Positions 1 through 9,793 of a DNA stretch of 27,084 nucleotides are shown here, in pieces. Every line of letters begins with the position of its first letter. Positions within the stretch are counted from its first letter, which is position 1. The notes beneath the pieces were generated by a model that worked only from the letters and a program-made list of their open reading frames with translations, was not told the DNA's origin and did no database searches. Source of the DNA: Hypsibius dujardini (taxonomy: Eukaryota > Tardigrada > Eutardigrada > Parachela > Hypsibiidae). Location of the stretch: NCBI GenBank assembly GCA_001579985.1, contig LRSR01003759.1, forward strand, positions 1 through 27,084. Reading direction: 5' to 3'. The position numbers and the translations under genes were made by a program.

Positions 1-1443
1 GGACTTTTAGCCTACCGCCTACACTCTTTTCTCAGTACGAAAGTGGGGCTTGAGCCTGGAGCAAGATTGAATGTTTCTCCATCCAACATGCTCACAAATT
101 ACAATGCAGCAGGGCAAGATGTGCAGTGTCCACAACTTCTGTGAGGTCAAATACAGAGCTGTATACAGTAAAGCAAATTTTAAAACAAGCGCTTGTGGAT
201 CACAGCACAGAATCCACCCAGAATGCAGCGCCACCTAGAAGGTAAAAACAATCACAAAGCGCATTGCATGAGGAAATCGATGTAAAAAGCACGTTGTTTC
301 TTAAGGGTGAATTAGGAATTGCTGGCTAAAGTATAAATTACGTTTTCAACTTAACTGTCGAGCTCAGTGCTAAGCGTCACGATTATTAGACTCCCCGACT
401 TCACGGATCATTTGTGTTCCTTTACAATCTCTCTAGAGAGTCTGGACGTCAGCGTTTAATTTACTGCTCCTTTTTTCGGTCGCGGAAGTCAGCTGCGAGC
501 CGGCTGGCAAACAGGAAGCGACTACGCGAAGTCTTTTCCTGGGATTTCTCCCGATTATGCCATTGTGGAGCTTCTATCTTGTTGCGTGCCCATGCAGTGA
601 ATGAAACCACCCCTTCTTGCTCGTTGATCTCATTTTCATTCTTTCATTTTCATTCATCGTCCGAAACTTTTTTGGACGGCGTTTTTCGCCTCACCCCGCA
701 TCATCATTCAGTTCCGGAATCCGCCCGGACGTTGCATCGAGCTTGGAAGAAGGGATTTCGAATATTCAAGTGGGAATTGTACCCCGGGGAACTGAAAGGA
801 ATTCCAAGGGGAGGAAAAGGAAAATATTCCCTTCTCACATTAGCGAATGCACCTCGATTCCGCAGCTCCTCCGTATTTCATCTTTTCTTACGGATTGCTC
901 AATGTTGTAAATTTTTTTGCTTTCATTGGATGTCTTGATTTGTCGGGAAGGATGGATTTCCACCCTGCCGGTGTGGATTTATAGCACCATCTGAAAGGAA
1001 TATTTGCACTGAGGAGCGCTGCTTTGGCCTGCAATTCTCAGAAAATTTTTTGCCTTGCCTTGTCTGCCGGATTTGAAAAGATATTGGAATTTTTGGATCC
1101 TTTTAGCATTATCTTCGCGGCTCCAGAACACGTTTTAACGGCGGATGTTGTACTGCCGATGGACGAACGCCTGTTAATAAGGACAGACGTGATCAATCGC
1201 TTGATTTCGTGCCCCGAAACTTTTGCACTATGATTTAGTCGAACGAATTCTTCGCTATCGTTGAACTGTGATGCATGGGTAAATCATCTGCCGCTTTGCA
1301 GCAGTCGGCGGATTGCATTTCATAGTCTGACTCGTTGAGGCGCTCTTGCCTTGAGAATTGCGATACGAGCATCCGACGCTTTTGGACTTAACGAACGCGG
1401 CCTGGCGCTGATTGCTGCTGAAGAATAAGGTTCGATTTCTGAA
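1..1443. other. 5' flank of the PIP5K gene, no supported gene
   Basis: No reading frame here looks like a protein. The longest open frame (414-938, +) is low-complexity in composition, resembles nothing I know and has no splice context. The stretch probably holds the promoter and 5' untranslated sequence of the PIP5K gene, whose ATG is at 1444. I see no clear TATA box, tRNA, repeat array or transposon end. Confidence 0.5.
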
Positions 1444-4400
1444 ATGAATCAGCAAAATCGTGCGTATCGGGAGTCTATGCTGATGGCTGGACCATTGTCG
1501 ATGTCGGTGTCCGAACCGCATCTCAACGCTAACAGCCCTGACGTCGACGCCAGTCCGAACGGCCATGCGAATACCCTCGGACTGCCGCGAATGGATGAAC
1601 GGCGGAATTCAGACGGAGGGCTCAACACTCTGCCGCGTCATAAGAGCAAGCTGGGTCATCGCCGGGTGGATCCGGAGGGGAACGTCACGTTCAAAAGGGT
1701 GTGTTTACTATTTGGACCGATGCGTTGATTGCTGGATTGATTGCAGATTGCAGCGTGATAAAAGTGATACTGCTTGCTTTCTGCTAGATCGATTGATTCA
1801 CCGAAGACGTATGCTCCTTAACATGAACATTTCATGCTACTTTTCCTTTTTAGGTTCCTTCAAACAAACTGATGCAGAGCATCCAGGAGGGAATTCGACA
1901 CTCGGTGAGCAAGCTGGCAAGCGAACCTGAGCGAGATGTTCTCTTCACTGATTTCGAGAACACGGAGATTGTCCTTCATCCGGAGGCCGGGACGAAATAC
2001 ACGCCGGCTCATAACAACGGCGACTTTCACTTTAAGACCTACGCACCGATAGCTTTCCGCCATTTTAGGGAGGCGTTTGAAATCTCTCCCGATGATTATA
2101 TGGTAAGGATGATTCGTCAAGCCAAGCCTTCTACGGCAGTTATCGTACCAGTATATGGTGTACAGTCAATGACAAGATTCAGTACACTGGAGGGTCCGGG
2201 AAATGGGCAGAAGGAGCGGGGCAGGGGTGGCTCTCAAACAGTCGAACAATCAACCACCTAACCACCCCCTGTTCCGCCCCTTTTGCCCATTTCCCGGACC
2301 CTCCAGTGTACTCAACCACCTGACCACCCCCTGCTTCGCCCCTTTTGCCCATACCCTGGACCCTCCAGTGTACTCAATCTTGTCGTTGATTGTATATCGT
2401 CACAAAAGCGTATTGCTTTGAACAGCAACAACAGCAATTAGTCTTGATGGTTTGCCCTGGCTTCACTATCAAGAGTTCTCACATTCTGACGGGATGTTTT
2501 TTATTTTCAGATGAGTATTTGTCTGGAGCCGCTGATAGAGATATCCAATCCCGGCGCGAGTGGTTCGCTCTTTTACCTGACGGAAGACGAGATGTTCATC
2601 CTGAAGACGGTGGAGCACAGTGAAGCTGAGTTCCTGTTGAAACTTTTGCCACAATACTACATGAACATTGTTCAAAATCCCCGCACACTCTTGCCCAAGT
2701 TTTTCGGGCTCTACTGCTACAAGGCGTTCGGGAAGAACGTCCGCATCTTAGTAATGGACAACATCCTCCCGCGGCGGATCAAGTATCACCACAAGTTCGA
2801 TTTGAAGGGCTCCAGCTACAACCGGTTCGCTTCGGAGAAGGAGAAGACAAAGACCGTGCCTACTTTGAAGGATGTTGATTTCGCGGAACATTATCCCGGA
2901 GTAAGCCCTGTACAAGATAGGCAGACAGCGGCAGGCTAACAAAACAGGCAGACAACAAAACCATTGAAGAGCATTAACAGATCGGCTAATTTTTATTTAC
3001 TGCTGATTCATTCTTATCACTGTCTTATCACCCTGTCTTTCTTACCCCAGGGGATCTTTCTTGACAATGAGACTTACTACCAGCTGATGAGTCTCTTCAA
3101 ACGAGATTGTTTAGTGCTCCAGAGCTTCAAAATTATGGATTACAGCCTCTTACTGGGAATTCATAACATTGACACTGACCTGAAGGAGCAACAAGGGAAG
3201 GGAGATGACAGTCAGCCTGGATCGCCGGACTCACCGCAGGAGGATCCAACGAAGGGTCTAGGACGAACACGCTCAATCAATCGCCACAGACTGGCAGCGA
3301 TGCCGCGAACGACACCTGAAGAAGAAGTATGATCATTTCTGTAAATCGTACTCCTGCTCCGTGTCTGCCTTCTGTATCATCTCAACCTGTCGTTATGTCG
3401 TCCTTTATGTCGTCGCATCACGTGAAGCTCCAGCACTGTGTATTGTCCAGTACTTTCCGTGTTCCTCTGTCCTGCGGTTTCCGTTCCTTTGTCTGTTTGT
3501 TCACTTCATTCCGTTTCGGTGTCGGATTATCACTCTGTGTGTCTAACTGTCAGTGATCTGGGACGGATTTTGCATATGCGGTATTTTAGCTTAAATGTGG
3601 TCGAGATTTTCCGGCCTTTCTTTTCTCTGGTTATCCGTCTAGAAATGTTTAATTGCGTGTTATCCTTCACGTGTACATTAGAAATCGTTTCGCGTTTGCT
3701 GAACTTGCTTATGTTGTGATTGCAGCCCAGAGGAGGAAGTGCTGCCTTTTTCCGGCAACAGTCCACGCAATCGCAAGCCTACGACGAGATGTCGAAAATA
3801 CTGGCCCAAGCCCATATTGATCCAGACGTGATCGGAGGTGCCATCCTCGGGAAGACCGCCAACGGCGAGAGATTGCTCATCTTTCTGGGCATCATCGACA
3901 TTCTGCAGGTACAGTCAATGCCCGCTGAATAGCTTCTCTCTCTATCTGGTTGTCCATAGCCATTGTCACCGTTATGGCTGACCGTTGCTCCTGCTGCTTC
4001 ATTCAGTACTGGCGACTGCGCAAGAAGCTGGAGCACGCTTTCAAGTCGCTCATCCACGACGGCAACACCATCTCCGTCTGCCATCCGACATACTACGCCA
4101 AACGCTACCAGGAATTCATGGCCGAGAAGGTCTTCCATCCACAAGTGGACCCGGCCAATTTCCGACTTCAAGATATCCCTCTACGGTTGGGCAGCGGTCG
4201 AGTTGGCCCGACGTCGGGTACGCTTCAACAACGCGGCAGCATCAGTCGCACATCGGCATCCCCGGTCGGCGGCAAAGACGGCTCGAGTCTTCCCCGGCGG
4301 ACGAACGGCTTTTTGGCTTCTCACATCTATCCCACACCGGATGTAGTGGCCAGCGCTAGTGGTGGTACGGATGCCTCGTCCTCGGCAGGGTATCCTTCAC

Positions 4401-5292
4401 GGCCGCAATCGCTGACCGCGTCGCCACGCGGCGGACAGAGAGCTAAACTGTCGAGCCTCTATCTGCGGCGAGAACAACGACGAAGCTCGGACGCGCCGGC
4501 CTCGCTGGAGGATGTGGCCATCACGGTGGCGGACATGGCCGACGTGGAGCCGTATGACATTAGGAAACAACGAGCCGGCTCAGATGACACGGTCAGTGCG
4601 ACGAGGCTGCGGGTGGTGGCGAAGAACGGCGTTGATGGAGCGACCCCATTTTCCGAGGGAGATGTTTTTGTGGTGACGGCGGTCTCGGAAGCGACGCAGA
4701 CGTTTGGTGGAACCGTGAAGCCAGCTGATATTGATTATGAAGAGGTAGGTTGTTTGATCGGAATGGCACCACTAACACCGAGTCAGGCACTAAAGGGACT
4801 TATCATATGGAGCATCTACAATGAATTGAATCGAAAGGAGGCAGACAGGATTTACGTACTTGGCAATAGACATGGTAGCCGTACTTGGCAATATACATGG
4901 TAGCCGTACTTGGCAATAGACATGGTGGCCGTACTTGGCAGTAGACATGGTGGCACAATTAAACTCAATTTAAAGTTGAAGTGAATTGTTTCGCTTTTTT
5001 TGCCTGAAAAAACAGGTATTAGAAATAAAAGTTTTAGTTACGAAAGACTTCAGCGGGAACATTTAGTCAGCTCTAGCTGCATTGGAAGGTTTACTGGTAC
5101 TTTGTAAAAGAGGTTAAACTGTAAATGATTCTAACTTAATTTTTAGCGGACTATTTAAATTCCGCCCTTTCTGATGGACTGTCGTGCTGTTCCATCACAT
5201 GTAGCTTAGACGGGTGCTTAGCGTAGTCGATCTTCCTGAACTGTAGCAGCAGTCTTATTGTTTGATTCGTTGTTTTGCAGACCGATCTCTAG
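1444..5292 (+). CDS. PIP5K1: Type I phosphatidylinositol 4-phosphate 5-kinase, seven coding exons
   Basis: Predicted 700-residue kinase that phosphorylates PI4P to PI(4,5)P2 at the plasma membrane. Exons: 1444-1698, 1854-2102, 2511-2900, 3051-3326, 3726-3908, 4007-4744, 5281-5292. All junctions are GT-AG and phase 0. Visible PIPK features: SKPERDVL-like block [12 protein letters not shown] in exon 2, glycine-rich GASGSLF (183-189), ATP lysine in FILKTV (about 200), DLKGS (about 265), catalytic [11 protein letters not shown] (326-336), metal-binding IID in GIIDILQ (446-451) and the activation loop with HDGNTISV (468-475). An insert after the catalytic block (about 340-410) and a Ser/Pro-rich C-terminal tail are typical of type I enzymes. 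The last exon encodes only Thr-Asp-Leu then TAG, giving a possible PDZ ligand. Odd points: the loop reads VFHPQ where vertebrate type I enzymes have a basic pair. The fit over the kinase core is co-linear, so family identity is firm; which paralogue it is cannot be said. Confidence 0.93.
2174..2384. repeat. Fold-back repeat in PIP5K intron 2
   Basis: The left arm (about 2174-2231) is the imperfect reverse complement of two tandem, near-identical right arms (about 2262-2318 and 2325-2384). All three share a block containing CCCGGACCCTCCAGTGTACT or its complement. The structure could fold as a hairpin in the pre-mRNA. It may be a small fold-back transposon with a duplicated arm; no coding capacity and no clear target duplication was seen. 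Confidence 0.75.
4854..4953. repeat. 25-bp tandem repeat, four copies, in PIP5K intron 6
   Basis: Four head-to-tail copies of a 25-bp unit built on CGTACTTGGCAATAGACATG, differing by one to three bases each. It lies in the 536-bp last intron, about 110 bp after the donor site, and is not coding. Confidence 0.9.
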
Positions 5293-5751
5293 CTTCCTGT
5301 CGCGCGACTTCAATGATCCAGCGAGGTTTTGCCGTCCGGCTGAAGTATACTCAAATCTTGGCCCGCTGATCGACCCATCATTGATCATTTCCCGTAGATT
5401 AAATCGCGCATCAAAATTTCCCTGCCCCCTCGCCCCCCGCTCGATTCATTGATGAAACCTTGGATTCTGAAATCCAGTGATTGTGTATAATCCTTGATTC
5501 TTACTTCGGTTGTTTTTGATCTTTTTAATTGCGAATTGCGTTGCTTTTTTTGTTATGCATCTGTGCTTGTGTGTGTAGAGCCTGTGGTCCGTCAGATGGC
5601 TGCGCTATGTGGTGGCGTCCTCGTCGACCACGTTTATAGTTTGGCTGATCTAGTTTTTGCTAGTGTTGCACTATTGCCCATTTTTCGTGCTCAAACTGCC
5701 AACTGCGGTACACACACCTGTCTACACTGCCAATAACACTCTGTTGAAGAT

Positions 5752-5799
5752 TCATTGTGCATTGTGCATTGTGCATTGTGCATTGTGCATTGTGCATTG
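5752..5799. repeat. (GTGCATT)n microsatellite
   Basis: About six perfect head-to-tail copies of the 7-bp unit GTGCATT in the presumed 3' region of PIP5K. Confidence 0.95.
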
Positions 5800-6399
5800 C
5801 GTTAGTGAAGGTTGTTCGAACTGAGACGGCACCCAATCGTTGCGCTATGGTTGAGCGAACAGATGGAGCTGCAGTGACTATTTGTCCACAATCCAGATTT
5901 ACATTACACGACGAACGAGCTGAACCATTCGTTGGGGTGAAAACGGAAAACGGAAACTGTAGACTGTGCTACGTTGTACGGTACATTATACCGAACTTCT
6001 ACAACATCGGATATAACATTGGAAATCCTCAGTTTCCGGTCAGGCTCGACCCGCTCGAGAATGCTTCATAGCTCCGTCTCGTACATATAAAAATATTCTA
6101 CTGATGTGAAAAAAATTATTTCCAACTGGTGTCGAGCAAGGAGGAAAAATCAGTCGTGTTTGGAACGACAGAACTCAAAATTGGAATCCGTTGATCAATC
6201 AATCAAGTGAGCGTGAGGTATGTTGTGCTGCACTTGGGTCATCCCCGAATTTTTTTCCCACTGAACAGAAGCTCCACTGCCGTGAGTCATATTTTTCAAA
6301 ATCATAATGGGGGAGGTAGTATTCAAGAAAAAAGTTCAAGCGCGATCTGAATTTGACAGAGGTAATTGACCCCTTGTCAGCGCTGCGCCGTACATAATA

Positions 6400-6521
6400 C
6401 ACACGTGGCAAAAATCTTGCGCTGACCGAATTAAGCACTTTAACTCGCAGCTGTGTATGACGGTGCGTCAAACGAGTGTAATGGTTTAACTCGGTTAGCG
6501 CAACGGTTTTGGCCACGTCTG
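6400..6521. mobile_element. TA-flanked palindromic MITE, CACACGTGGC family, copy A
   Basis: A 122-bp imperfect palindrome with ends CACACGTGGCAAAA and its complement, inner arms built on TTGCGCTGACCGAATTAAGC, and TA dinucleotides at 6398-6399 and 6522-6523. Three other copies in this window share ends and core (8939-9065, 20104-20223, 25574-25695). TA flanks and long inverted ends fit a non-autonomous Tc1/mariner-type element, an inference since no transposase is visible. It ends 13 bp from the SIRT4 stop codon, so it probably lies in the SIRT4 3' UTR. Confidence 0.85.
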
Positions 6522-6534
6522 TACTAGCGATAGA

Positions 6535-9500
6535 TTATATCTTCACGTTAGCTAATAAATCTCCACAGCGAACTCTATCAAAGCGAAGAGTGGATAAATG
6601 ATCCGCTCTTGTGCTGCCGATGTTAACGATACAGATCGGTTTCTTCTGCTCAGCCGCTCTCGTGGCAAATCGATATCCGGAGTATACCTGCAAATAAAAG
6701 AGGAAAAATTGAATGTCGTCAACTAGTCATCAGCTTGATTCGTTGGCTCCGTTCAAGTTCCACAGACCAACCTGTAACGAGGAGCCCATCACCAACAGCC
6801 CGTCGCACTCGTCAACTTTCTCATACAAAAAGTCGACTCGTGATTTCGGCACATTCTCCCCGAAGTAAACGATAAACGGCTTCATCACACCCTCTCCACA
6901 TTTCCCACACGAGGCCACCTTAAACTGGGCAATCTCCTCGTCCGACAGATCGACATCCGCATCCGGCCGCAACACAGGTTGCGCCACCTGGAAGCCGGGA
7001 TTCAATGCCCGCAATTCGGACTGGTACTCGGTCCGTGGTGTCGTGTGCCCGCAGCTCAAGCAGATGACTTTGAAAGCCGTTCCGTGAAGCTCGGTTATTC
7101 GCTGCGAACCTGCTTTCACGTGGAGGGAATCGACGTTTTGCGTGACCAACCAGAGGAGAATGTCGGGATGGCGTTGTTCGAGGTCCGCGAGGAACTGATG
7201 GCTATTGTTCGGTCGGAGTGCCGCGAAGGACGGCCAACCGATAAAGTTGCGGGCCCAGTAGCGCTGCCGAAATGCCTCGGAAGAGATGAAGTCGGTGTAT
7301 TGCATGGGACGCTTTTTTGAGGTAGCGTAGAGTCCCACGCCTTCACTCCTGCAATCCAAAATACAGACATACATCGAAGTGGCTATTTCACCCCCCCCCC
7401 TCTTTTTGGTCCAATAGAACCCTGGCTATTTTACCCCTCTCTGTACACATCACCAGGCATCCCTGTTATTACCCTCCCCATGTTGTCTGTCCGTCCTTTA
7501 TCCGTCCGTCCGTTGTCGGACAGATGGTCGAACAATGAAGAGACGGATGACATGGACGGATGGACGGTGGACGGACGGACGGGTGGACGGTGGACGGACG
7601 GACGGGTGGACGGTGGACGGACGGACGGATGGACGGACGGACGGACGGGCAGCATAGAAGGGATAAAATAACCAGGGTTCTATTGGGCTCCAGGGAAGGG
7701 TAAAATAACCAGGGTTCTATTGGGCCCCACAAACTATAGGGGAGGGGTAAAATAGCTGTAGCTTAACACACTTGCTTTTAATGCCTATGAGCCCAAGTTA
7801 AAGCCACCCTTTGAGCCCAGCAAAACAGGAGGTCCGAGTATGAGCCAGTTCCAGCCAACGCGAGCAGCAGTTTTCAATTGATCAATTGATTGAGAAATTT
7901 GTCTTTTGGGGGTCAAGCGTCCTTGATTGATTTCTTGAGTATATTTCGATGCCTAAGATGCCACAGCCTAGTAAGCCACGACAGGGACTATTTTAGTGTG
8001 TAAACCTAACACAAAATGTGTAAAACTAAAGCATTGTGTGTAAATCTAAATGGCCTAAGGTTTACACACTTTTTGACATTTTCTGGCTGTATTTTCGTAT
8101 AAAACAAATTTAAGAAATGCTCTCACACAATCTACGCTATAACGCAGTCCGCGGACAGTGGGTAAAGGCAGTGTGGTCTTGTACATACCTGAAGATTCAA
8201 ATCAAACGAGAACACTAAGGGTATTCAAAGTTCGATTATTTGCAGCGATTATCTCGCTAATTCAAACTCGCTAATCTCCCTGGTTTTGAAGATAAGCGAA
8301 AAAAGCAGCCAAGGAGCTGCTTTTCTCGGTTATCTGCTCGCTCATTGTGTGCATCTGTCTTGTGAGTGGTCCATGTCAGTTGAGATTAGCGAAGGAGACA
8401 CAGCCTCAGGTAAGCCAGGGGGCGTGTCCTCGTATCACCGTCGCATTGACGTGCAAAACCAGGGAGATTAGCGAGTTTGAATTAGCGAGATAATCGTTGC
8501 AAATAATCGAACTTTGAATACCCTTAGTGTTCTCGTTTGATTTGAATCTTCAGGTATGTACAAGACATATAAAGTTTACTACAACGTTATTATTGATTTT
8601 GGGGTGCTTGTGTAAACCTTAATTCTCCCTTAAAATAGTCCCTGAGCCACGACCTGTAACGCTGACCAAAGTTCGAGCGACTTTTAAGCTGCACGATGAG
8701 GAAAATTTCACGTATCAGGAAATAAGCAGGATTTTTGGCTTCAGCATCAGTTGGGCTGAAAGAATCACCCAGAAACACAACAAAGACAGGACGCGCAAAA
8801 GTTCAATCAATCGTTGAAAAGCAGCAGCACACGGTAGCTGGAATTGGCTCGAATTCGGACCCCCTATTTTGCCGGGCCAAAGCTTAAAGGGTGGCTTTAA
8901 CGTGGGCACATAGGCACGAAACACAAAGTGTGAACATACACACGTGGCAAAAGCCTTGCACTGACCGAATTAAGCACTTCAACTCGGGGCTGTGTTACAA
9001 CACCCGTTTGCGTCGATCGAGTATAATGGCTTAACTCGGTTAGCGCAAGGGTTTTGCCACGTGTGTATTACGATATACAGTATGAAGCAAAGTCCGTATT
9101 TCGGCTCACCCTCCACTTGGTCGATAAATCGGCTCACTCATGGCTTTCTTTGATGGCAGGTGCTTGATTGTTTGATTTGCTGTACTATATCCTAGTATAC
9201 TATAGCACTTCTGGACATGAAACAGCCAAGCAGCTGCCATCAAAGAGGAATGCATGAGTGAGCCGATTTATCGACCAAGTGGAGGGTGAGCCGAAGTACA
9301 CACTTTGCCTCATACCCATGGAATTATTGCAAAGCTCTGCTGAACCGGAAACCTTTTTTTCGGAAAATCCCTTAATTATTAGAGCCATTAAAAATACAAA
9401 TATGTTTATTTATCATTTTAGTCGTTTTTTAGTTCGTTGAAAGCAAAGTGCATGACAGTTTGCGTGAATTTAATAAGTTTAAACTCCATACCTGTAATCC

Positions 9501-9793
9501 GGAATGCCAGATTCGGTGGAGATTCCGGCACCAGTTAAACAAAGCAACTTCTTTTTGGTAAAGATGAAGTCCCGCAGTCGCTCGGAGTCGGTGGAGTTTG
9601 CGGGGATGTGGGGTGGAACGAATTTAAGGAGTGAGGGTTGAGGTTGGTTGTTGTTGAAGGAGACGGTGGATACGGAGGAAACGGGGGAGACGGATGAGAC
9701 GGAGGAGACGGAGGAAACGGGGGAGACGGATGAGACGGAGGAGACGGTGGATAGTGCTCTTCTAAAGATTGCGATTGTCGACTGAGTTTTCAT
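6535..9793 (-). CDS. SIRT4: SIRT4-type mitochondrial sirtuin, three exons
   Basis: Predicted 343-residue class II sirtuin, an NAD-dependent lysine deacylase or ADP-ribosyltransferase of the mitochondrial matrix. Exons on the minus strand: 9793-9492, 7348-6772, 6687-6535; both introns are GT-AG and the joined frame is open to TAA. Visible: basic N-terminus [14 protein letters not shown] compatible with a mitochondrial presequence, NAD-binding [14 protein letters not shown] (88-101), TQNVDSLH (170-177), catalytic His 189 in TELHG, four zinc cysteines 197, 200, 248 and 251 (two CxxC pairs), and [11 protein letters not shown] across the last junction. RQRYWARNF(I)GWP is characteristic of SIRT4. 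Length is close to the family's usual 310-320 plus an extra N-terminal Ser-Val repeat (about 17-45) encoded by a GGAGAC-type minisatellite. The first intron is 2143 bp and filled with fold-back elements; the second is 84 bp. Confidence 0.95.
7382..7756. repeat. Fold-back element with a GGAC-rich core, in SIRT4 intron 1
   Basis: Left arm 7382-7440 is the imperfect reverse complement of right arm 7698-7756; shared blocks include CAATAGAACCCTGG. A second partial right arm lies at 7662-7695. The core (about 7490-7655) is a GGAC/GTCC simple repeat that is itself partly inverted and includes about three copies of a 23-bp unit (7560-7628). Likely a fold-back transposon or satellite-bearing palindrome; no coding content is supported although simple-repeat frames run through it. 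Confidence 0.8.
7767..8932. repeat. 1.17-kb nested palindrome in SIRT4 intron 1
   Basis: The left outer arm starting at 7767 and the right outer arm ending at 8932 are diverged reverse complements (for example GTTAAAGCCACCCTTT near 7797 pairs with AAAGGGTGGCTTTAAC near 8886). Further in, CAGGGACTATTTTA at about 7980 pairs with TAAAATAGTCCCTG at about 8633. The centre is a perfect palindrome (arms 8176-8215 and 8527-8566) split by an inserted TA-flanked element. It looks like successive insertions of inverted-repeat elements into one another. Confidence 0.8.
8218..8524. mobile_element. TA-flanked MITE, AGGGTATTC family, copy 1
   Basis: A 307-bp element with terminal inverted repeats starting AGGGTATTCAAAGTTCG and TA dinucleotides on both sides (8216-8217, 8525-8526). 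Subterminal parts are also inverted, with repeated GCGAGTTTGAATTAGCGA-type motifs. A second copy in the opposite orientation lies at 11528-11830. No open frame of transposase type is present, so it is non-autonomous; TA duplication suggests a Tc1/mariner-like source, by inference. It sits on the axis of a perfect palindrome. Confidence 0.9.
8939..9065. mobile_element. TA-flanked palindromic MITE, CACACGTGGC family, copy B
   Basis: A 127-bp palindrome, TA at 8937-8938 and 9066-9067, same ends and inner arms as copies A, C and D. It follows the nested palindrome directly within SIRT4 intron 1. Confidence 0.88.
9080..9315. repeat. Fold-back element in SIRT4 intron 1
   Basis: Arms of about 95-100 bp (9080-9180 and 9210-9315) are reverse complements with few mismatches, including the shared block CGGCTCACCCTCCACTTGG and its complement. 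The centre (about 9181-9205) carries TACTATA-type sequence. It differs from the other families here and has no coding content. Open frames crossing it are by-products of the palindrome. Confidence 0.85.
9658..9756 (-). repeat. Coding minisatellite in the SIRT4 presequence
   Basis: A GGAGAC/GGAAAC-based repeat whose minus-strand translation is Ser-Ser-Val and Ser-Pro-Val units, covering about residues 15-45 of the sirtuin. It stays in frame because the repeating units are multiples of three. Confidence 0.9.

Larger units (their letters stand above)
5293..6534. other. Convergent spacer between PIP5K and SIRT4
   Basis: Should contain both 3' untranslated regions. No convincing gene is present; the frames at 5494-5736 and 5757-6071 start in or beside simple repeats and have no recognisable domain. 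It holds a 7-bp tandem repeat and a TA-flanked palindromic element, listed separately. No clear AATAAA signal could be assigned to either gene. Confidence 0.5.

Noticed and set aside
414-938. 174-codon open frame upstream of PIP5K
   Set aside because: No domain, odd Phe/Ser/Arg-rich composition, overlaps another frame of similar quality, no splice context.
7431-7732. Three open frames rich in Arg-Pro-Ser or Asp-Gly-Arg
   Set aside because: Produced by GGAC/GTCC simple repeats in the core of a fold-back element within the SIRT4 intron.
9200-9440. Overlapping plus and minus frames of about 60 codons
   Set aside because: Mirror images created by the fold-back arms at 9080-9315.
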